In this document: piece by piece, positions 7,606-15,250 of the stretch | Layout: each line of letters begins with the position of its first letter | How positions within the stretch are numbered: the first letter of the stretch is position 1 | NCBI GenBank assembly: GCA_937873225.1 | Contig: CALMVN010000254.1 | Span: forward strand, 1 to 34,453 | Origin: an uncultured Acetobacteraceae bacterium | Lineage (GTDB): Bacteria > Pseudomonadota > Alphaproteobacteria > Acetobacterales > Acetobacteraceae | DNA: 34,453 nt | Reading direction: 5' to 3' | Translations under genes and position numbers: made by a program | The notes under the pieces: generated by a model | Databases searched by the model: none | Seen by the model: the letters and a program-made list of their open reading frames with translations, nothing else | What the model was told of the DNA's origin: nothing

Positions 7606-7791
7606 ATGCGAACAGTCGTGGTGGCCGGAACCAACCTTTTCGCGTTGGCGGCACAGGAACTGGGCGACGCGACGCAATGGTACAGGATCGCGTCCCTCAA
7701 CGGCATCACGGACCCGATGATCTTCGGCCTGACCACGCTGCTGCTGCCTGATCTCGACTCGGGTGCCACGGGAGGGCTGCCCTCCACATGA
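7606..7791 (+). CDS. LysM-like small tail protein (gpX type)
   Basis: A 61-residue protein with a single LysM-like fold: VVAGTNLFALAAQELGDATQ, then WYRIASLNGITDPMI and LLLPD. Such small tail-X proteins (P2 gpX) precede the hub gene in many contractile phages and are thought to bind tube or peptidoglycan. Three start codons lie in frame (GTG 7600, ATG 7603, ATG 7606); ATG 7606 has the best spacing from GAGG 7597-7600. Its stop TGA overlaps the hub start (ATGA at 7788-7791). Confidence 0.8.
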   Translation: MRTVVVAGTNLFALAAQELGDATQWYRIASLNGITDPMIFGLTTLLLPDLDSGATGGLPST

Positions 7792-8876
7792 GTGGAAGCG
7801 TCGTCAGGCGGCCACGTGTCCGTCTCATCATCAACGGCACGGCGGTGAACGGCTGTCGTTCCGCGGAGATCGTGTCGCGGCGCGGCTCCCAGGCGGCCAG
7901 CTTCCACGTGCTCGCGAGCTTCAACGAGATCACCCGGACGCTCGGGCAGGACTGGATCGACCAGGACACCCTGAACGTCGAGATCGATTTCGGTTTTCTT
8001 CCCCTGGGCGCCGTGGAGGGCAGCCTCGACTGGACACGGATGATCGCCGGCGGGGTGGATCGGGCGGGGCTTGATCAGGTGACCGGTCTGGTATCGATCG
8101 AGGGCCGCGATCATGCGGCCCGGCTGATCGACCTGCCCCTGCAGGACGCCTACCTGAACCGTACCAGCTCCGAGCTCGCGACCACGATGGCGCAGGGTTG
8201 CGGGCTGTCGGCGGACGTGGATGCGACGAGCGGGCTGGTCGGGCAGTACTACCAGATCCAGCACACGAAGGCGGCCTTCGGCGCGTTCTCCCGGCACGCC
8301 AACGGGTGGGACCTGCTGGCGGAGCTCGCGAGCATCGAGGGGTACGACCTTTGGGTCGACGGGACGACCCTGCACTTCAAGCAGGCGACGGACCAGGATG
8401 CCGATGCCTTCGACATTACCTATGTGGCGCCGGAAGCAGGCTCGGCCTCACCGACGCTGTCGATTTCGGACCTGAGCATGGAGCGGATGTTGGGCCTGTC
8501 CGGGCCTGTCCAGGTGACGGTGGCGAGCTGGAACAGCCGGCAGAGACGTCAGGTGAACAGCGTCTTTCCCACCGGTGCGGACGCCACGGCGAAGCAGTTC
8601 CTGGTGCTGAAGCCGAACCTCCTTGCAGACCAGGCGGACGCGCTGGCCAGGACCACCTACTCGCAGCTGCGCGCGCACCAGCGTGTCATCAGGGGCGTGA
8701 TGGCCGGCGAACTGCAGCTGACGACGCGGAACCGGGTGAGGCTCACCGGCACCGGAACCGGGTGGGACGGCCTGTACACGCTCGACCAGATCGAGCGGCA
8801 GATGTCGCTGGAGAAAGGCTTCATCGAGCACATTACCGCGCGGTATGACCCTGAAGGAGCGGCCGGCAATGGCTGA
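7788..8876 (+). CDS. Baseplate hub protein (Mu gp44/P2 gpD-like)
   Basis: A 362-residue protein of the late-control D/hub family, which forms the trimer joining tail tube and spike. Typical elements are the N-terminal RPRVRLIINGTAVNGCRSAE, the middle VSIEGRDHAARLIDLPLQDA (the xGRDxxxxLxD motif of hub proteins), the helical LDLLAELASIEGYDLWVDG-type segment, and the C-terminal RVRLTGTGTGWDGLYTLDQI. Length fits the family (350-390). The start ATG 7788 overlaps the preceding stop, and its own stop overlaps the spike start by 8 bases (ATGGCTGA at 8869-8876). Confidence 0.9.
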   Translation: MSGSVVRRPRVRLIINGTAVNGCRSAEIVSRRGSQAASFHVLASFNEITRTLGQDWIDQDTLNVEIDFGFLPLGAVEGSLDWTRMIAGGVDRAGLDQVTGLVSIEGRDHAARLIDLPLQDAYLNRTSSELATTMAQGCGLSADVDATSGLVGQYYQIQHTKAAFGAFSRHANGWDLLAELASIEGYDLWVDGTTLHFKQATDQDADAFDITYVAPEAGSASPTLSISDLSMERMLGLSGPVQVTVASWNSRQRRQVNSVFPTGADATAKQFLVLKPNLLADQADALARTTYSQLRAHQRVIRGVMAGELQLTTRNRVRLTGTGTGWDGLYTLDQIERQMSLEKGFIEHITARYDPEGAAGNG

Positions 8877-9405
8877 CTGGCTGGAAACGGTGAAGCTTCA
8901 TGCCGCGACGCAGGCCGCGGCACTCGGTCAGCCCCGCCACGCGCTGGTGACGAGCGTCGATGCCGTGTCGCATGCGGTCAAGGTCACGATCCAGCCGGAA
9001 GGGCTCGAAAGCGGCTGGATCCCGGACGGCGCGGTTGCGGCCGGCGGCCTGCGCATCGCCTGCCCGTCGGAGATCGGGACGCAGGTGCTGGTGGTCCCGG
9101 TGGAGGGTGATGCGGAGCATCCGGTTGTCGTTGCCCGGCTGTTCGACGTCACGCTCATGCCTCCTTCCAGTCCGGCGACCGGCAATCCGGTCCAGCCGGG
9201 AGAACTCGGGATCTTCCTGGAGGGCGGAAACTACGTGCATCTGACGAAAGGGAACATCTTTCTCAAGGGGATCGTGGTCGTCGACGGGACCCTGATCGTC
9301 AGCGGTGACGTCGTCGCCGCGAACGTGAGCCTGGCTGGTCATGTGCATTCGGCCGTGCAGCCGGGGCAGGGCGTCTCGGGTGCGCCGGAGCCGTCGCATG
9401 GCTGA
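8869..9405 (+). CDS. Baseplate assembly protein V / tail spike (Mu gp45-like)
   Basis: A 178-residue membrane-piercing spike protein. It has an OB-fold-like part (residues 20-95: ALVTSVDAVSHAVKVTIQP and IACPSEIGTQVLVVPVEGDA), a repetitive beta-helix-like stem and a C-terminal tip with HVH at residues 158-160. In P2 gpV-type spikes an HxH motif near the tip binds an iron ion; this matches here and is followed by SGAPEPS, a common tip end. The start is set at ATG 8869, supported by GAAGGAG at 8853-8859, in preference to an upstream ATG 8845 inside the hub gene. Its stop overlaps the next start by 8 bases (ATGGCTGA at 9398-9405). Confidence 0.88.
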   Translation: MADWLETVKLHAATQAAALGQPRHALVTSVDAVSHAVKVTIQPEGLESGWIPDGAVAAGGLRIACPSEIGTQVLVVPVEGDAEHPVVVARLFDVTLMPPSSPATGNPVQPGELGIFLEGGNYVHLTKGNIFLKGIVVVDGTLIVSGDVVAANVSLAGHVHSAVQPGQGVSGAPEPSHG

Positions 9406-9766
9406 CCTGGCGCATGTGATGGGAGAGGACCTCCAGCTCGCGGGCACCGGTGATCTCGCCGTCGTCTCGGCAGACCAGGAAACCCAGCAGCGGGTGCTGC
9501 ATCGGCTGCTGACGGGTGCTGCCACCTACATCTGGCAGCCTTCCTATGGTGCCGGGCTTCCGGGCCTGATCGGCACGGTTGCCTCCCAGCAGCAGATCGC
9601 TGCGATCATCAAGGCGCAGATGGCGCTGGAGGCGACGGTATCGGCGACGCCCGAGCCCCAGGTCGTGCTGTCCGTGGGCTCGCCCGGCGTGGTCCTCGCC
9701 GCGATCAACTATACCGACGCCGTGTCGGGCAGCAGCCAGACCCTCACCTTGCCGATCGGAGGCTAG
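9398..9766 (+). CDS. Baseplate wedge protein, gp25/W-like
   Basis: A 122-residue protein of the T4 gp25-like family (P2 gpW, Mu gp46), which forms part of the baseplate wedge and starts sheath polymerisation. The typical elements are MGEDLQLAGTGDLAVVSADQ, then QETQQRVLHRLLTGAATYIW and the PSYGAGLPGLIG motif, where the tip of the sheath handshake begins. Length and position fit. The start ATG 9398 overlaps the spike stop by 8 bases; the stop TAG touches the next ATG at 9767. Confidence 0.88.
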   Translation: MADLAHVMGEDLQLAGTGDLAVVSADQETQQRVLHRLLTGAATYIWQPSYGAGLPGLIGTVASQQQIAAIIKAQMALEATVSATPEPQVVLSVGSPGVVLAAINYTDAVSGSSQTLTLPIGG

Positions 9767-10873
9767 ATGCAGCTTTCCCTGCAGAACTTCTCGACGCTCG
9801 TCGACAGCATGGCCTCCACCGTACAGGGAGCGTGTTCCAGCCTGATCGACCTGACGGTGGGATCGGTCATGCGCGCCATCCTTGAGGCCTCGGCTTCCGT
9901 CGGGCTCTGGCTGCAGTACCTGGTCCTCCAGGTGCTGACGATGACGCGGCTGGCCACAAGCGTTGGCAGCGATGCGGACAGCTGGATACAGGATTTCGGC
10001 ATGACACGCCTGGCGGCGACGTTCGCCTCGGGAAGCGTGGTGCTGTCGTCGTTCAATCCGGGAACGCAAAGCGCTACGATCAACAACGGCGCGACCGTGC
10101 GCACGAGCGACGGCTCCCAGACGTTCGCGGTGGTCAACGGCCCGTATACGCGGCCGGTCGGGACGGCATCGGTCACGGTGCAGGTCCAGGCAACGGTTCC
10201 CGGCACCGCGGGCAACGTGCAGAGCGGCGTCGTCGACGTGCTTGGAACGGCCATCCCGGGCATCGACACCGTGTCGAACCCCATCGCCTTCACGGGTGGC
10301 CAGGCGGCGGAAACGGATGCGGCACTGCGGCTGCGTTTCGTCACCTACATCAACACCAGGGCGCAGGCGACCGAGCAGGCGCTGGTGTATGCGATCACGT
10401 CCGTCCAGCAGAACCTGACCTACAGCATCCAGGAGAACGTCGCCGCCGACGGCAGCTCGTTGCCTGGACACGTGCACGTCATCGTGGATGACGGAAGCGG
10501 CAATCCGGCGGCCACGCTGCTTGCGTCGGTGTCGGCTGCCGTCGATGAGGTCAGGCCGGTCGGCACGTCGATCTCGGTCGCCGGTCCGACCTTGCTGACC
10601 GCGGCGATCAGCCTGACGCTGACGATCGGTTCCTCCGCGGATGCCGCGACGGTCCAGTCCAACGTGAACACGGCTCTCGCCGGCTACATCAACGGCCTCG
10701 GCGTTGGCCAGGCGCTCCGCATCTCGAGGATCGCCGGGCTCTGCTACGACGCGGACAGCAACGTGTCGAACGTGCAGGACGTTCTGCTGGATGGTTCAGG
10801 CGGGGATGTGGGGGGACAGGCGGGCACCGTCGTCAGGTTGGGCGTCCTCAACATTGCCGTCCTCGTCGCATGA
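9767..10873 (+). CDS. Baseplate J-like protein (Mu gp47)
   Basis: A 368-residue baseplate J-like protein, the second wedge component that pairs with the W-like protein in all contractile injection systems. Recognisable are the N-terminal helix LSLQNFSTLVDSMASTVQGA, the region with GSVMRAILEASASVGLWLQ, the middle ATVPGTAGNVQSGVVDVLG and the conserved GGQAAETDAALRLRF, where AETDxxLRxRF is the family signature. GGAGG 9758-9762 precedes ATG 9767. The stop TGA overlaps the next start (ATGA at 10870-10873), which couples the two genes. Confidence 0.92.
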   Translation: MQLSLQNFSTLVDSMASTVQGACSSLIDLTVGSVMRAILEASASVGLWLQYLVLQVLTMTRLATSVGSDADSWIQDFGMTRLAATFASGSVVLSSFNPGTQSATINNGATVRTSDGSQTFAVVNGPYTRPVGTASVTVQVQATVPGTAGNVQSGVVDVLGTAIPGIDTVSNPIAFTGGQAAETDAALRLRFVTYINTRAQATEQALVYAITSVQQNLTYSIQENVAADGSSLPGHVHVIVDDGSGNPAATLLASVSAAVDEVRPVGTSISVAGPTLLTAAISLTLTIGSSADAATVQSNVNTALAGYINGLGVGQALRISRIAGLCYDADSNVSNVQDVLLDGSGGDVGGQAGTVVRLGVLNIAVLVA

Positions 10874-12177
10874 GCGGCTCCGGCTCAGGTGGGAGCGGCA
10901 CCGGCACCTGTGCCGACATGGTGTCGCGGATGCGCGCCGTGTTGCCGCCGTCATGGTTCCCGCTCACCGCGCCAGGAGCGGCGAGCAGCGCCACGCCGGT
11001 GCTTGACGGGGTCCTGTCAGGCATGGGGTTCGGGTGGGCCTACTGCCATGCGCTCATCCAGTTCGTCGCGCAGCAGAGCAGGATCTCGTCGGCAACCGGC
11101 AGCTTTCTCGACATGATCTGTGTCGACTTCTTTGGCACGACGATCAAACGCATGCCGAACGAAGCGGATGGCGGGTTCCGCAGCAGGATCAGCGCGAACC
11201 TGTTGCTCCCGCGCGCGACGCGATCGGCAGTTTCGCAGGCAGTTGCCGCTCTGCTTGGGGGAGCACCGGTCCTGTTCGAGCCTTTCCGAGCTGCCGACAC
11301 CGGTGGTTACGGGGGCGCGACGGCGGCTGGAGCGGGAGGAGGAGGAGGCTATGGCACGGCCGGAATGCGCCTGGGATCCTCGACTCTTCCGTTCCAGTAC
11401 CTGGTCGCGATCACGACCAGCGGAACGGTGAGCAGGAGAGAGTCCGACGCGAGCTTCATTGATGCCGACGGCACCATGCGGATTGCCGGACGCCATGTCC
11501 TGCGGTCGCTTTATGGCAACGGCAACACAGGGAGCGTGCTGGTCGAGCCGCGCGGCTTCAACCTCATCAAGGACAGCGTCGGCTGGAGCGGCTTCCAGCC
11601 GGCGTCTGTCACCGCCACCGCCAGGTGGACGGTCGACCCTTCCGGCGCAGGTGCCTTGTGGACGGACATGCCGGTGATGCAGGTGAGCATCGGTAGCGGC
11701 GGCACGATCACGGGACCTTCGATCGAGGTGTTCGTGTCGGGATCGGCGGTGACGGCATCCTTCTGGCTGATGTTGCCGGCCGACCACAAGTTCACCTCCT
11801 GCGGCCTCAGCGTCAACGACCAGCATGGTGCGACCGCTTATGCAGCTGCAGACATCTCGATCACCGGAACCTGGCAGAGGCTGTCGGCCAGTCTGGCTTC
11901 CAGCACAATGGCTGATCGCGTGGTTGCCGCAACGTTCGGAGGACAATCGACGGCCCTGATGGATACGCCGGTGCTGATGCAATGCTGGCAGGTCGAACCG
12001 GGTTCGGTCGCCACGAGCTACATCCCGAGCAGCCAGCAGGTCGGCATACGCGAGGCGGACGATCTGGTGACGGTCTGGACCGGAGCAGGCATCACGTTGG
12101 ACCAGGTTGCGCTGAATGAAGCGATCTGCCGAGCGATCCCGGCCGGCAGCATCGCCTGGACCACGACAACGAGCTGA
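10870..12177 (+). CDS. Tail protein I-like baseplate protein with C-terminal carbohydrate-binding-like region
   Basis: A 435-residue protein. Residues 1-190 take the place of tail protein I/gp48: DMICVDFFGTTIKRMPNEAD and FRSRISANLLLPRATRSAVS resemble this loosely conserved group, which links wedge to fibre, followed by a glycine-rich linker (residues 145-170). Residues about 225-400 look like a beta-sandwich of the concanavalin/carbohydrate-binding type often found in phage particles: a pattern WxxDPSGAGxxW, a run of VTASFWLMLPADHK and the typical closing CWQVEPGSVATSYIPSS. I infer an extra glycan contact at the baseplate. The start overlaps the J-like stop. An 84-base gap with a GGAG at 12254-12257 leads to the fibre gene. 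Confidence 0.7.
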   Translation: MSGSGSGGSGTGTCADMVSRMRAVLPPSWFPLTAPGAASSATPVLDGVLSGMGFGWAYCHALIQFVAQQSRISSATGSFLDMICVDFFGTTIKRMPNEADGGFRSRISANLLLPRATRSAVSQAVAALLGGAPVLFEPFRAADTGGYGGATAAGAGGGGGYGTAGMRLGSSTLPFQYLVAITTSGTVSRRESDASFIDADGTMRIAGRHVLRSLYGNGNTGSVLVEPRGFNLIKDSVGWSGFQPASVTATARWTVDPSGAGALWTDMPVMQVSIGSGGTITGPSIEVFVSGSAVTASFWLMLPADHKFTSCGLSVNDQHGATAYAAADISITGTWQRLSASLASSTMADRVVAATFGGQSTALMDTPVLMQCWQVEPGSVATSYIPSSQQVGIREADDLVTVWTGAGITLDQVALNEAICRAIPAGSIAWTTTTS

Positions 12178-12261
12178 CAAGGCCGTTCCGGCTCCAGGTC
12201 GGAACGAACTGCTTGCGCAAATGCCGGCTGCAAGACAGCCGAAGCTTCCAGTCGGAGTGAA

Positions 12262-13548
12262 GTGGTGGACCGTCAAATCGTCTACGTAGGGGCCGTGCCG
12301 CTCGATACGGACCAGTTGCTCCAGTCCCGCAACACCATGGTCGCGCTTGGCTACCTGACCAAGATGACGATCGGTGACGGCGGCATCTATGCCGACGGCC
12401 TGTCCTGCAGCCCCGGCGGCGGCCTGACCGTCGTCATCGGACCAGGCAGCATGACCCTGCCGACCGTGATCGATTCCGGTTACTATGGCGCTCTTCCGCC
12501 GGATGGCGAGGCGGTCGTCAAGACCGGCATCAACACGGCCTCCGTCACGGTCAGCCTGCCGGGCACAGGGACAACGATCATCTCCGGCGGTGTCGTCGAG
12601 CTCCAGGCCGGGAGCTCGACGCTTGCTTACTACAATGCGGCCAACCCGGGGCAGACCTTGTTCGGCATGCAGGGCAACGGAGACGCACAGGCGTCTGTCC
12701 TGCAGCAGCGGGTTGTCTTCGCTGCGACAGCAGCGTCGGCGATCCCTGCCGGCTACTCGGCGCTATGGCAGATCACCGTGCCCGCCTCGGCGACCGCGGT
12801 CGATCCGAGCATGATCACGGCTGCTGCCGGCTCGCCCTTCATCTCGGTGAAACTGCCGCAGGCGGCGCCGCTCCTGTCGCCAGCCTTCACGGGAACGCCG
12901 ACGGCGCCGACCTCGGTCCCGGGTGATGCAAGCCCGGCTTTGGCGACCACGGCTTTCGTAGCCGCAGCGACGACGCGGAACCGCGCAGCCTGGGGTGCGG
13001 CCGGCACCTATAGCTGGACGTGTCCACCTGGAGTTTCCTCGGTTCTTGCGCGCATGTGGGGAGCGGGAGGAAGCGGAGGCAGCGCTGGCGCGGGCTATCC
13101 TGGCGGCGGCGGTGGCGGCGGTGGATACGAGGAGGTGCTGATCGCCGTCACGGCCGGGACGTCGTACTCCATCCAGGTTGGCGGGGCCACGAGCGGTTCG
13201 ACCACAACAGCCTTCGCCAACCTCGTACAGGTTGCAGGCGGGATCAACGGCACTGCCGGCCAAGGCGGACAGGTCGGGATGGGAGGGGCCGCAGGCCTGC
13301 CCTCGAACACCAGCATCAGCTTCATCGGCTCGTTCGGCGTAGGTCCGGGGCAGAATGGCTTCCAGATTGGATCGGTCAACGTCGGGGGCTCGGGTGGCCC
13401 CAGCTTCGGCGTGTCGGGAGCAGGTGCGTGCTTCGGTGGCACCCTCGGCTCGAACGGGCTTTGGCCAGGAGGCGGCGGCGCTGGCGGCGCGTCGGGCAGC
13501 GGAGGCAAGGGTGCAGACGGACTGATGGTGCTCGAATGGTACGGCTGA
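12262..13548 (+). CDS. Glycine-rich tail fibre / adhesin
   Basis: A 428-residue receptor-binding fibre. The N-terminal 200 residues form the particle-binding and shaft part (VYVGAVPLDTDQLLQSRNTM). Residues 203-237 hold the short fibre repeat FTGTPTAPTSVPGDASPALA followed by TTAFV, widespread in phage tail fibres. The rest is a poly-glycine region with GYPGGGGGGGGYEEVLIAV and WPGGGGAGGASGSGGKGADG, like the polyglycine sandwich tips of other fibre adhesins. Start GTG 12262 or GTG 12265; the latter has better spacing (7) from GGAG 12254-12257. No dedicated fibre-assembly chaperone gene follows; the neighbouring gene is on the other strand. Confidence 0.82.
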   Translation: MVDRQIVYVGAVPLDTDQLLQSRNTMVALGYLTKMTIGDGGIYADGLSCSPGGGLTVVIGPGSMTLPTVIDSGYYGALPPDGEAVVKTGINTASVTVSLPGTGTTIISGGVVELQAGSSTLAYYNAANPGQTLFGMQGNGDAQASVLQQRVVFAATAASAIPAGYSALWQITVPASATAVDPSMITAAAGSPFISVKLPQAAPLLSPAFTGTPTAPTSVPGDASPALATTAFVAAATTRNRAAWGAAGTYSWTCPPGVSSVLARMWGAGGSGGSAGAGYPGGGGGGGGYEEVLIAVTAGTSYSIQVGGATSGSTTTAFANLVQVAGGINGTAGQGGQVGMGGAAGLPSNTSISFIGSFGVGPGQNGFQIGSVNVGGSGGPSFGVSGAGACFGGTLGSNGLWPGGGGAGGASGSGGKGADGLMVLEWYG

Positions 13549-13577
13549 CGTTTGCTCGGGCTGACGGGAACCGGTCT

Positions 13578-14336
13578 TCAGGTGGTGGTTTCCGGGGACA
13601 TGAACCGGTCGCCCGGATGCCCCTTGAAGTCCGATGGGCCGCTATGCGTCAGACTGGCGCGGGTATCGAGCCAGATCTGGCCTCCGAGATGCTGCCAGCG
13701 TGAGCAGAACGTGAAGTCCTCGCTCATGTAGGTTCCAGTGATCGGATCGATGATACAGTCGAACAATGCATAGCCGTCTGGCCTAGCGCGGTTGCCGGAC
13801 GTATAGGCATCGACGCCGCGATACTGGGTTTTCGGATATGCCGCCTGCATCTGCTCGATGGTTGCGCGCTCGATCAGCATGAAGCCGGTTCCTGCATAGA
13901 CTGCCGTCGCGAAGTCTCCATCACGCAGCAGGCGCTGACCTGCTTCCAGCTTGCCGACGTAGTGGAGGCCCGATGTCTCGATCGGCTCGCCTCGCGCCAG
14001 CCGATCCTGACACGGCTTGTCCCAGTAGTACGCCTTCAGCGGATAGATGCCGGCGGCGACGGATTTTCCCGCACCCAGCAGACGGAAGACGTTCTCCGCC
14101 TCGAACGAGATGTCGGCATCGATGAACAGGATGTGGGTTGCACGCGGTTCAGCAAGGAAGTGGCCGGTCAGGGTGTTCCGGCAACGGGTGATCAGGGCGT
14201 CCTGGCCAAGCAGTGCCAGGGTGAGACCGATGCCCGCTCCCGGAGCCGCTGCCATCAGAGCGCACACGGACTGCATGTAGCCCTGCGTCACGACGCCTCC
14301 ATAGCATGGCGTCGCGATGAAGATGTGTGGTTGCAT
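13578..14336 (-). CDS. GT-A fold glycosyltransferase (GT2-like)
   Basis: A 252-residue cytosolic protein of the GT-A type. It opens PHIFIATPCYGGVVTQGYMQ and has the donor-sugar motif D73-x-D75 in FIDADISF, a later TGFMLIERATIEQM, and SEDFTFCSRWQHLGG, where the ExDxxFxxRW part is a common acceptor-side element. Substrate unknown. It stops 29 bases from the end of the fibre gene, on the opposite strand, and could be a phage-linked gene for modifying host or fibre glycan, or a host gene at the insertion edge. No signal peptide or membrane segment is seen. Confidence 0.75.
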   Translation of the reverse strand: MQPHIFIATPCYGGVVTQGYMQSVCALMAAAPGAGIGLTLALLGQDALITRCRNTLTGHFLAEPRATHILFIDADISFEAENVFRLLGAGKSVAAGIYPLKAYYWDKPCQDRLARGEPIETSGLHYVGKLEAGQRLLRDGDFATAVYAGTGFMLIERATIEQMQAAYPKTQYRGVDAYTSGNRARPDGYALFDCIIDPITGTYMSEDFTFCSRWQHLGGQIWLDTRASLTHSGPSDFKGHPGDRFMSPETTT

Positions 14337-14424
14337 TGGCTGGCAGCGCTCCCGGAAGAGCTCTCACCTTGCCTTGTCCTGGTTGCCACATCGTTAAGCC
14401 CCCATTGCCGTCGGACAGCCAGCC

Positions 14425-15207
14425 TCAGTGGTGGACGTGGTCTTGCAGCAGGTGGGCGACTATCGGCTCGATCCGCCCAGCCATTTCCGCCTGAACCTGT
14501 GCGGTCGGATGCAGCGGAGGAGCGGGGGGCGTCAGGCGCGGGTCGATGAACCTGGTGGCGTCAACCAGGCCGTGGGTCAGGAACAGGTCGCCGACGTTCA
14601 CGTAGGTCACGTAGGGCCGGTCGGCGGGTATGCCTCCGAGGCGATTGTTGAGATGGGTCGTGTTCCTGGACACCCAGTCGGAGCGTATCGAAGGCAGAAC
14701 GCCGAGCAGGACGATGTGGGTCTGCGGCTGGTGTCGATGGATCACGTCCAGGATCGCCTGGATCCCGTCAAACGTTTGATCAGCATCTGTGTGGATGTGA
14801 CCGAAGTTGTTGGCTCCGATCAGGAGGATCGCGACCCGTGGCGAGATGTCGTCCAGTTCGCCGTGTTGCAGACGCCAAAGCAGATGGCAGGTACTGTCGC
14901 CCTTGAAGCCGAGATCAACCGCATGGCGGTCGCCATAGAAGCGTTGCCACACCGGGGCGAAATCCTGCCATGCCTCGGGACTCGACCGTTCCCAGTTCTG
15001 TGTGATGGAGTCACCTAGCCACAGCAGATCGACCGGCGCACGGCGCAGCTCGGCCTGTTTATTCTCGAATCTTGCCCGCCACCAGCCCTGGCTCATCCGG
15101 GACACCGGTTCGACCGCAATGTTCCTTGATCCGGCGCTGGTAAGCAGGGCAATAGCGACCGACGTCATGATCGGCATGGCCAATTTGATTGCAACGGAAC
15201 GCAGCAT
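14425..15207 (-). CDS. Exported SGNH/GDSL-family hydrolase
   Basis: A 260-residue protein of the SGNH/GDSL superfamily (platelet-activating-factor acetylhydrolase-like), which normally removes acyl or acetyl groups from lipids or glycans. Residues 1-27 look like a signal peptide or anchor. The block I motif LWLGDSITQNW carries the nucleophile S67; GFKGDST and IGANNFGH give the glycine and asparagine of blocks II and III; the histidine is in PPLHPTAQ. The usual acidic residue three positions before the histidine (DxxH) is a proline here. ATG 15207 is chosen over GTG 15210 directly before it. It follows uppP on the same strand after 43 bases, and may be cotranscribed. Confidence 0.8.
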   Translation of the reverse strand: MLRSVAIKLAMPIMTSVAIALLTSAGSRNIAVEPVSRMSQGWWRARFENKQAELRRAPVDLLWLGDSITQNWERSSPEAWQDFAPVWQRFYGDRHAVDLGFKGDSTCHLLWRLQHGELDDISPRVAILLIGANNFGHIHTDADQTFDGIQAILDVIHRHQPQTHIVLLGVLPSIRSDWVSRNTTHLNNRLGGIPADRPYVTYVNVGDLFLTHGLVDATRFIDPRLTPPAPPLHPTAQVQAEMAGRIEPIVAHLLQDHVHH

Positions 15208-15250
15208 CACGCCCTCATCTCATTTCCAGGGATTGCCTTGATGCTCGACG

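Larger units (their letters stand above)
1..13548 (+). mobile_element. Contractile-tail prophage or tailocin, tail and baseplate module (left end outside window)
   Basis: Fifteen consecutive + strand genes follow the order known for Mu/P2-type myophage tails: terminator, small protein, sheath, tube, chaperone, tape-measure slot, gpU-like, gpX-like, hub, spike, W, J, I-like and fibre. Most genes overlap by 4 or 8 bases or are separated by a few bases, so they are probably one late transcript. No capsid, terminase, integrase, lysis or repressor gene and no attachment site is visible here; those could lie to the left. The right edge is taken as the end of the fibre gene at 13548, where transcription direction reverses. 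Whether it is an active prophage, a domesticated tailocin or a remnant cannot be decided from this window. Confidence 0.9.

Noticed and set aside
1-13548. Type VI secretion system, extracellular contractile injection system or gene transfer agent
   Set aside because: No ClpV, TssJ/L/M, or eCIS AAA+ ATPase gene is present, and a sheath excludes the siphovirus-like RcGTA type; Mu/P2-type order fits a phage tail.
13560-13593. Inverted repeat GGGAACC/GGTTTCC between fibre and glycosyltransferase as a terminator
   Set aside because: Seven-base stem with a G-U pair, no T-run, and it extends into the glycosyltransferase coding region.
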